From positions 554,574 to 583,543 of the forward strand of contig CABFPE010000268.1 of assembly GCA_900660155.1 (NCBI GenBank): a stretch of DNA of 28,970 bases, in the 5' to 3' direction. Position 1 is the first letter of the stretch; every line of letters begins with the position of its first letter. The notes beneath the pieces were generated by a model. It ran no database searches. It saw nothing but the letters and a program-made list of their open reading frames with translations, and was not told where the DNA came from. Origin of the DNA: Hofstenia miamia. Taxonomy: Eukaryota; Xenacoelomorpha; Acoela; Hofsteniidae. A program made the position numbers and the translations under genes. This document shows, in pieces, positions 21,607 through 28,970 of the stretch.

Positions 21607-22341
21607 CACTGAAATATTTAGTCTCAGTAAGACCACGTGACGTGTTCGTCCCATAGAAGCATAATTATTCATCTCTAACTTGGCAAATTTTAAGCCAGTC
21701 CTGTTGAAAACTTGAGCTGTGCGGTTACGAGCATTTCATGACCTTAACCTAATAGTTGGTTTTTTTCTAGTGACTGTAACCGATGTTTTTGTAAATCTAA
21801 CCGCCCATAACCGCCCTAGATTTTTTTAAAACGCAAAACAAAGTATTTAAGTATAATTTCCAACAAGAATGCAAAATTGTAAAAAGTCTTTCAAACAAAA
21901 ATTTATAGAAGGCTTCTTTCAACTGATCGAATAACAATCAGTTCATTGACGTGATCTACGCCAAGAGAAGTGCGTTTGCATGTGATGGTGTTGCCTGCAT
22001 CGCTTGCTGACCTTTCACTTTTATTTTGAGTAGCGGGGATTCCCAAGTATGGCTGAATGTTTTCCATATATCACTTTCTTACCAGATGCAGCTTCCAAAC
22101 AATAAACTCCACTTCTTAGATTTTTTTCAATATCTTTTTTGGATAATGACATGATGCTCGATAAATCACACATGTTGTGTATAAGATGAGAAATATTGTA
22201 CTGTACGTTGGGCGCGCAAAGTTAATTAGCCTGTGATCCCTTATTCGCTTTTGATAAATTAACAAATACAAAATTAACCAATGAAATTAAATTAATCTTA
22301 ACTCAATTTGCTGATAAACGGAGTACGGGTACCCTAATATC
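21607..22341. other. Intron between hAT-like and Tc1-like elements
   Basis: No gene seen. It contains an inverted TAGAGATGAATAAT terminus-like sequence ending at 21677 and ACCGCCC/CGGTTA motifs at 21720-21815, which may be part of another diverged hAT-like insertion. Confidence 0.45.
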
Positions 22342-22343
22342 TA

Positions 22344-22721
22344 TAGCTCAAGTAAAAAAAGTGGCAACATTGTAAACACATTTTTGATAACAAACGAAAG
22401 ACAAATAGAGGCTTCTAAAATATATTTGAAAATATAATTGTCTCAGCTTGTAACCTGGTGACAAAGTTATTTAAAAAGTTTGCCATGCAAAGAATGACAC
22501 GCAAATAAACTCTTAAAACGGAATCTATTAAACGGACTCTAACTTCTTGAGCTATTTGGTGTTGCGATTCAAGGATGTAACTCTTTAATTCTTTCAGATT
22601 TGTGGGATTTTTTCTCGAAAAATTCTTCAGAATCTGCCAAACATGCATTTAAATTGAAATATAGTGTGAAAACTAATGATAGTCACATTTTGAAAAGTGG
22701 CCACTTTTTTTACTTGAGCTA
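22344..22721 (-). mobile_element. Internally deleted Tc1-like transposon
   Basis: A 378-bp element with perfect 22-bp terminal inverted repeats, TAGCTCAAGT then seven A then GTGGC (22344-22365 and inverted at 22700-22721), flanked by TA at 22342-22343 and 22722-22723. The minus strand between them still encodes the C-terminal part of a Tc1 transposase. A full Tc1 element is about 1.3-1.7 kb, so about 1 kb, including the DNA-binding and most catalytic sequence, has been deleted while both ends stayed intact. Its structure is that of a non-autonomous derivative. The perfect repeats argue for relatively recent mobility. Confidence 0.88.
22415..22648 (-). pseudogene. Tc1 transposase C-terminal remnant
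   Basis: A 77-codon open frame within the deleted Tc1-like element. The segment NPTNLKELKSYILESQ, then IAQEVRVRLIDSVLRV, then YLRVI, matches the C-terminal pattern of Tc1 transposases (NPxNLxEL, a W/Q-x-I step, then LIxSMPxRxxxVI). The typical MPRRC reads VLRVY here. Upstream VWQILKNFSRK corresponds to the segment just before it. The HTH domains and the DDE residues are absent, so the fragment cannot be active. The ATG at its start is fortuitous. Confidence 0.75.
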
Positions 22722-22723
22722 TA

Positions 22724-24209
22724 TGAGTAAAAAACTGGTCTTTGATTTAATAATTGTAATTTTTCATTATATGCTATTCACAGTAAACCTAACTACATGA
22801 TATTTAACTAAATATCAACACCTTTTCTGGCATTATAATTAAAACATACATGCATATTAAAAATTATTTGAACATTATTATAATGCAGTGCATTTTGCAA
22901 TCAATTAATTTCAAATTAATAAATTTTCAATCAATTGGTTTTTGAGCCAACTCTTTGGAATTGGACTAGCTTATATTACAGTTATTATTACAGTTCTTGT
23001 ACGTTTTCAAATTATTGTATTATTTTTTAGAATAGCGGATCAGAGTGGGCGTGGCGGGTGCATGCTCCCACTAAACTTAGAAAACTATATTGAGTACTTT
23101 AGTAAATTAAATTATTTTCTTCACGCTCTGTGTTACTTTGCTTCAACAAGATTTCAAGAAATGTGTGTTTGTATTTACAACACGTATGCAATGCATAAAT
23201 ATTTGATTTCTCAAAGGGTAGTGCAAGCCAGTGGCAAGCTGGTCACATATTTTGACCCACAACCCAACCCGACTCAGACAATTGACCCATGACCCGACCC
23301 GACTCATAGTATGTTGACCCACGACCTGATCCATGGCTCACACAGTCAGCTTAGTTATTGGTTCAAGTGTTTGATCGAACTAAGATGAAAGAATGTCATT
23401 AACATTAATTTAAGATTACTTTTTAAATAGCATTGTAGACTGAATACTAAATTCAAATGCGTGGTTAGTTTTCCACTATTTCAGGGAAATCCTTCAAACA
23501 ATGCATTTCACTGACCCAGCAATTTTCAAAATTTTGACCCGACCCGAGCAAGTGTGACTCACAACCCGACCCGACCCAAGTTGTCTGTTGACCCAACTCG
23601 CAGGTCGGATCGAGTTGGGTTACCCGTTTCCCACCTTGGTGCACGCCCCTCCTAACTAAAGTGGTTGGATATATGTATACTCCTGTTTTAGCAAGCATAA
23701 TTTTGTTTCCACTATGTTAATTCATCGTTGTGTTTTCAGTTTCAGTGATTGCCGCAATTTTTTTAATAATAAAAACTTTAATAAAATCGGTACGAATATT
23801 TTAGATAAAAAATAAAATTAATTTTCTTAAATTCTGTTGATATCAGGTGATTTTGCTTACAAAAATGCTTTTCATTTGATTTGTATTGATGCCCAAATAT
23901 AATATGAACGGGAGCGCTGCTACGTTAGTCGACGGAAAATGTTTTAAATTTACCTTGGGATAACCTAAATAATTTTATGATTACATTTTTATGGAGTTCG
24001 TTGTTTCTTAAATTGCAATCAGTCGTCGGTTTTCTTCTGATGGATTTTATTACTGCAACCAACATACGATATTGTTAATGTCTGTATATTTGATAAGTTA
24101 AGTTCGCTTGTCTGTCCAGTGCAATGACGAAAATAATTTAGAAAATTATTCGATGACCAGCTGTATTTCGAATATCTTTGAATGTAAAATTTTGATGTTT
24201 ATCATTTAG
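22724..24209. other. Last segment of the long DRC2 intron
   Basis: Contains the ACCCGACCC-rich repeat at 23251-23636. A 116-codon forward frame at 22942-23292 lacks an ATG at its start and runs into that repeat, so I do not support it as a gene. The segment ends with the acceptor CATTTAG at 24203-24209. Confidence 0.5.
23251..23636. repeat. ACCCGACCC-rich diverged repeat
   Basis: Two clusters (23251-23335 and 23509-23636) of degenerate GACCC, AACCCGACCCGAC and TGACCCA motifs separated by about 170 ordinary AT-rich bases. The distal end, in reverse complement, reads TAGGAGGGGCGTGCACCAAG followed by GTGGG and GGGTAACCC, which looks like the end of a hAT-type element. A candidate opposite end, CAGAGTGGGCGTGG, lies at 23040. 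No clean target duplication was found. Confidence 0.55.
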
Positions 24210-24428
24210 GAACAAATAAGTCAGTATCGATTTCGTCTGGCAGGAAACTCAAAGGAAACTGATCTTCGAAACAGTAAAATTAAGACAGAAAAGGACATTA
24301 TCTACAGTCAGTACATGGAACTCAAGTCGCAAATGAACGCAATGCGGGAAAAGGAACGTGAAAATCTTACCAAACTTTCTGTAGAAAGCAAGGACTGCAA
24401 AGTTGAATTGGAAAGAAAAATTCAAAAA
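24210..24428 (+). CDS. DRC2: DRC2 (CCDC65) internal exon, second visible
   Basis: Second visible coding exon of dynein regulatory complex subunit 2. It has 73 codons in phase 0, from acceptor ATTTAG|GAA to donor AAA|GTTTGT. The peptide starts EQISQYRFRLAGNSKE, passes through LRNSKIKTEKDIIYSQYMEL and MREKERENLTKLSVESK, and ends LERKIQK. It is the same length as the corresponding segment of vertebrate CCDC65 as I remember it, with NL.KL..ES as the clearest match. No residues seem to be missing between this exon and 4459-4656, so no further exon is expected in the 19.5 kb intron. The sequence is highly charged and helical, consistent with the coiled coil. The donor is weak at positions +3 to +5. 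Confidence 0.9.
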
Positions 24429-24943
24429 GTTTGTTTTTTCTAAAATTTAGACCTAATTTTTTACTATTTTACTCTCCTTGGTATGATTAAAAGTTACCAG
24501 CTTAATAAAATTTTGTTTTGCTTGATTGAAATAGAGCGTAAAGTTTATACAGACGAGATTTTATTTCAATAATTTAATGGAGGAAGATATCACAATAATA
24601 AGTTATTTTTAGTTTTATCTATAAATTTAGGGAATTCTTTACTTGTGAGTTACACTAAATCATTTCTGTCTCTTAGTTTCTATTTGGTAACCTTCTAAAT
24701 ACCGTTGGGTCTCTAGCGACCTCACAGAATCAATTTTAAATGCATTTATTTTTTTATAGTTATAATTGTTTACCAGTCTACATCTTTATGTGTTAGTCAT
24801 GTACATTTTTGAATTTAGGGTAGTAAGAAAAGCTGATTTTTATATTAGACGCGCTAGAAACAAAGTAAAATTATTGGACGTTTTTGGTCTGGTATTTAGA
24901 GGGTTAATATAATTTTTCGTACTTTTTTAACTATTCATTTCAG
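24429..24943 (+). other. DRC2 intron carrying a piggyBac-like MITE
   Basis: A 515-bp phase-0 intron, GTTTGT...TTTCAG. Over 40% of it is the MITE at 24691-24903, whose right TTAA lies only 36 bases before the acceptor AG. The rest is AT-rich with no other feature. Confidence 0.85.
24691..24903 (-). mobile_element. piggyBac-like TTAA MITE, copy 2
   Basis: A 213-bp element in reverse orientation to copy 1 at 7957-8170. The right flank is TTAA (24904-24907); the left flank has decayed to GTAA. Read on the minus strand it begins CCCTCTAAATACCAGACC, then AAAAACGTCCAATAATTTTA and later TCTAGCG, matching copy 1 motif for motif. It ends at CTAGAGACCC and GGTATTTAGAAGG. It is full-length and non-coding. 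Confidence 0.85.
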
Positions 24944-25096
24944 GCCGAGCAAATTTTAAAACTTGGAGAAATGGCGCGAAGATTAGAAACTGAAGAAGAA
25001 AAGGTTTTGCCGTTTTTTGCATCTTCTCTTACACAAGACGAACAAAAGGATATCAATGAGGCTTATGCTGAAGAGCCCAGCGAGGATTTAGCCAAG
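24944..25096 (+). CDS. DRC2: DRC2 (CCDC65) internal exon, third visible
   Basis: Third visible coding exon of dynein regulatory complex subunit 2. It has 51 codons in phase 0, from acceptor TTTCAG|GCC to donor AAG|GTTATT. It carries the most conserved stretch of the protein seen here: AEQILKLGEMARRLETEEEK, then VLPFFASSLTQDEQKDI. The vertebrate counterpart reads EKILKLAEICRK, ETEEEKVLPFYSSVLTP. The exon ends EPSEDLAK, where the vertebrate protein continues toward a block containing ENFWKRYNKV. I could not find that block before 28970, so the next exon is probably beyond the window. The three visible exons give 190 contiguous residues, somewhat under half of the usual length of roughly 480. 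Confidence 0.95.
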
Positions 25097-26711
25097 GTTA
25101 TTATTTATGAATTTCCATTTGGATTACGCAATTTTCTTTACGAATTTTAATCATATTTCTAAGAATTCATTAATAATTCAAGTTTTTGTGAAATTTATAT
25201 TGAAGTAATCGACGTACATATATCTGAGGTCTATGGTTTTTTGTATTCTTTTATCATACTTTTTCATTTGGGTTTTTTTCCAAAAGTTGACCAATTTTTA
25301 ATCCTACAATGTGCCGTTTGTCTGTATAACAATGACGAGTACTTGAGATGTACTTTGTTTTGGTTCTGGGCGGAAGTAGGTTTAATTTAGACTAGACGGG
25401 TTAGGCGTGGCTCTAGGTTTTCGCCCTATGTTTATGTTTGTTGAGAAGATGTTGAATAATTTTGTTTTTAAAGAATTTCGGAAAAATATTAATTTGTATA
25501 CAAGATTGACACAATGTATCATAAGAAATCATCAAACAACCCTTATCCTCAGGTAAATACGAATTACAAATTGTTTATGAACAAATTGTACAGACCTCAG
25601 TTTGACATACACAGCTATATTTTGAGGTCTTTTTAGACCTTGACAAATTTTAGAAAACTGATCTTTTTAAATAGTATATACCGAGAAAAAAATTCCCCGA
25701 ATTAAAAATGTCTTTTTTAATAACCAAAATTTTGTGTTTTGGGTTATTTGTTAAGAGTTGTTTACCAAAATTTTTAAATTATTTTAAAAAAAAACTCACC
25801 AATTACCCAGTTAAATTACATTTTTTCCTTTTTTTCAATTTTAACAGAAAATTAAGAAATAACTAAGATGAAGTAATTAGTTTTTTTAAGTACTTGGAAC
25901 GTATGTAAAGTTTTTCATTATTTTAGGATGTTATTACGTATTTATGACCTTTTGGGTCATCTGCTCTAATTTTATATATACAGTTCATTGCAGTTGTTAT
26001 GCGATATTTTTAATATTAATGAATAAATTAACAGAAAATTCATGAGAAACTAAAACTACTTGAATGTAAGTGTCATACAGAAATAGGGGGAAAAGGATAT
26101 GTCACGGGTTTTTATCACAACCTGCAAAGAAAAATAACACATTGTTTGAACTGTAGGAAGCAGCAGAGCAAAAGTTTAAAATTAGACAACAAAAAAATCA
26201 AAAAGATTACCATGCTCGTTATTTGTAACTTTAATAAACTACAGGTAACACATTTGTTTTGTATATTTTACCATTTTATAGTATCAAATTAGAACATTTT
26301 TCCTGTTTTTGTATTTTATTCTCTACAGGGAGGGTCATGAAGCCCTCTAACAAAATGTTGTATTCAACCCTTCCCAATGTATTTGATCCATCACTTTCCT
26401 ATCACAAGGGTAGCCAAGGAGCAATAGGGGCAAATGAGTAAAAGGGCAAATTCCATTTTTAGGAGCAAAAAATATAATATAGGGCAAACAAGGGGTAAAA
26501 TTGATGATAAACCACTATGCTTGAGCAAAATGTCAAACAAACGCATGAATATAGGTGACGTGCGTCATTGCATAGGGCTTCAAAATCGACATTCCCTAGC
26601 TAAGCAAATAAATAAAAGACACACATGCAATTTACCTGATCTAAAATTGTTGTTTATTTACAAACTAATTTGCACTCTGTTTTCAGTGCCCTTATGCTTA
26701 AGCACGCCTAA

Positions 26712-26816
26712 TCGAAGGAAGAACGAATTCTTGATGAAATGGACCACAACGATCCTGTGCACCAATATCTGTCTGACAGACTGGCAGCAGCATTGTCCCC
26801 TGCTTTTTGCTTTTAA
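26712..26816 (+). other. Short coding-like fragment, unidentified
   Basis: A 34-codon frame between stops, reading SKEERILDEMDHNDPVHQY then LSDRLAAALSPAFCF. It follows a pyrimidine-rich TTTTCAG at about 26681-26687, but TAA at 26709 blocks the frame between that acceptor and the fragment. Local composition is less AT-rich than the surroundings. It looks like a decayed exon or transposon-encoded segment. I cannot name the family. Confidence 0.2.
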
Positions 26817-28949
26817 AATAGGGACAAACTCCAGCAGAGTGTGCTCTTCATCAAGAAGCTATAGGCACCAGTGCAGATGTTGACTGAATGTTCAACAAAC
26901 TGAGCAAACTCTGTCAAAAACCCGGAACTTTGCATTTGCAAATATGCAATATTAAATTTGTATTTTCTGAAATTTAAGCCTTTGACTCTAAGTGGGCAAA
27001 TAAATTGCAAAATTCATGCCGTTACGGCAGAAAATAAATGGCAAATGTCGAAATTTTAGTGGGAAAAATGCGGTTGCCCTACTTATCACTTTCCAAAAGG
27101 AGATGTTGACATTCGGTAAATAGTGGCTTATCTAAAATATTTTGTTCAAATTGTAACTTTTCTGCTGCGCCTTTTTGCGAGTATTTTCACTTGGTCATTG
27201 AAAATCATTACAATTTATTCCCAATGATTATATTTCTCTATGTCCCCTTAATCCGTAAAATATTGGCATTTTCAAAATGAGTATTTAACTGAACTTGATT
27301 TTATTCTATTTAATCAAAATTGAAAGACAGTTTTCCTGTTTTTAGTTCTGTTTATCGTTTACCTATTAGCTTCTCACCTAATAAGCTCACTCACGTGGTG
27401 CCTAATATTAATTCGACCACATTTTAAGTTGAATGAACCCCTTTCCGACTGCACAAATAAATCATGTCTTTTATTTAATTTTAGAAAAGCCACTATTGGT
27501 CAAAATGACCTATAAGCCATTTTTGTTTGCTTCAGTATTCATTCAGCAAAAATACTAGCTGATACATATACTTCCAATTATGTTGATAATCTCATTGAAT
27601 TTGCTGTTAGTAGAAATTTTGTGTCTATTCAGTAATTTTCGCATTTGAAACTTCAAATGTAAATATATTCTCAAGGATTGTTCGCTGTTCTTGTGTTAAG
27701 CAAGTAATGCACAAAAAAATCATTATAAACTATGAATATAATATTTGGTTTAGTTTGTTGCCAATATCAGCAATATTTTATCTTCCTGATAAATGTTTTT
27801 TTCAAAACATTGCTTACGAACTATCACGATTTGTTGAACACCAGTAATATGTAACTAGCATCAACTTATTTTTCCATTCTTATGTAACTTATTGACTGTA
27901 GAACTTCTCACCAGGGTGGATCATGATCGTAAACTAGTTGTTAAAAATATTTCCCATTAATATTTTACTGTCAAACCACCCATATATGCACATTTGAATA
28001 GGATAAATTCAAATATGTCCGTGAAGTTTTAAATTTTTTTGGAATATGCCTAATGAATTACGCAAGGTTATCATATTGGAACCTGACCTTTATTCAACCT
28101 TAACACAATATTAATAAGTGGTGTATCAAGACAGGATAATCCGGACGGGTTATTCAGATTAATTGCTAAGCACAGGATAAAGCAGCACAATTTTTCTCAC
28201 AGGTTAACCTCGTTCATCATATGGCTGGGTGTGACCCCAAGTTTCTTATTAACCATAAATGAATTATAATCCAAGCAGTTTCATGATTTATATGTATTTG
28301 TAATCAATTTTTATAAGTTTCAAATATAATGTAGTGACTCCTATAAAATCATTAAAGTATGTATGTTAACTTATGAACATGGCAATAGTATAAACTAAAT
28401 AATCGAAAATATATGCATTTCTACCAGATTTTTATTTTACCAAGTTAATCCAGTTTCATTTCGGAACAGGTTAAATATGTTCATAGGTCAGGACATTGTG
28501 CCCACCATTATTTATAAGGTGAACCCGTTCGTAATTTGATGCAAACGCATCGTTTAAATTTCGTTTTGTTTCTTGAGATTGAATTATTGCGCTTTTTACT
28601 GAAAGTAATTGATTTGCTTAAATGGAGTCAGTCACATCCTGTCTCTTCACCTGTCAGTTATTTACATTAAAGTGTTATTTTTTATTTCTCATCGCCGTCT
28701 GTCAAGTTTGTTGGAGCATTGAGATATTAGGCACTCGCATCAACTTAAGCAGACTTTTATTATTTTAAGTCTGAAGTGTTTTATTTGACATACTTAAGCT
28801 ATTTCAAGTATAGACTTAAGGCTTTGTTCAATTAGTAAGTTATTGATAAAACTAACGTTTTGTAGAAAAAACATTCCGTTTCATATTTATTTCTAACAAG
28901 GCAAACTACTTTCAAAATCTTTAATATGTATAAATTTTATTGAGATTTT

Positions 28950-28970
28950 TATATATATATATATATATAT
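28950..28970. repeat. (TA)n microsatellite at window end
   Basis: TA dinucleotide run of at least 21 bases, cut by the end of the window. Confidence 0.95.

Larger units (their letters stand above)
25097..28970. other. DRC2 intron after the third visible exon
   Basis: Begins with donor GTTATT. I found no sequence encoding the expected downstream DRC2 block. Contents are AT-rich, with a short coding-like trace at 26712-26816 and an AT microsatellite at the window end. Open frames at 26434-26883 and 26813-27010 have no recognisable motif. The intron runs past the window edge. Confidence 0.5.

Noticed and set aside
22942..23292. 116-codon forward open frame
   Set aside because: Starts at TTG and its tail is the ACCCGACCC repeat, which reads open by composition.
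26434..26883. 149-codon forward ORF
   Set aside because: Starts with ATG but lacks any recognisable domain. The more protein-like reading of its second half is in another frame (26712-26816).

Overview
The window looks like AT-rich nuclear DNA (roughly 70% A+T by eye) from an invertebrate animal. It has phase-0 exons with AG/GT borders, very long introns, TA and TTAA target-site transposons, and no operon-like packing or ribosome binding sites. The one gene I recognise with confidence is an axonemal gene, so the organism should have motile cilia or flagellated sperm. The Tc1/mariner-type relics would fit an arthropod, but I cannot settle the phylum from sequence alone.

Layout. Three consecutive + strand exons encode 190 residues of dynein regulatory complex subunit 2 (DRC2, also called CCDC65): 4459-4656, 24210-24428 and 24944-25096. 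All borders are phase 0. Earlier and later exons appear to lie outside the window. Exons 1 and 2 seen here are separated by a 19.5 kb intron. In that intron, on the same strand, lies a single uninterrupted 586-codon ORF (10869-12629). It looks like a secreted glycoprotein, with six N-glycosylation sequons, many cysteines and two C-terminal FG-GAP-like calcium loops. I do not recognise its family.

The rest is intronic DNA full of transposon debris. I see: two same-strand copies of a TA-flanked pogo/Tigger-like MITE (2438-2882, 16666-17137) and a fragment near 14493; two full-length, oppositely oriented copies of a 213-214 bp TTAA-flanked piggyBac-like MITE (7957-8170, 24691-24903); an internally deleted Tc1 element with perfect 22-bp terminal inverted repeats that keeps a transposase C-terminus (22344-22721); a degraded minus-strand mariner/Tc-type transposase (17408-18230) whose 3' flank recurs at 9700-9965; and a hAT-like MITE with a degenerate 8-bp target duplication (21095-21598). 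Four separate two-copy tandem duplications or close repeats (45, about 135, 146 and 105 bp spacing) are also present.

No CRISPR, tRNA, rRNA or operon was seen. I found no convincing multi-gene novel system. The item most worth following is the nested FG-GAP-like gene inside the DRC2 intron.
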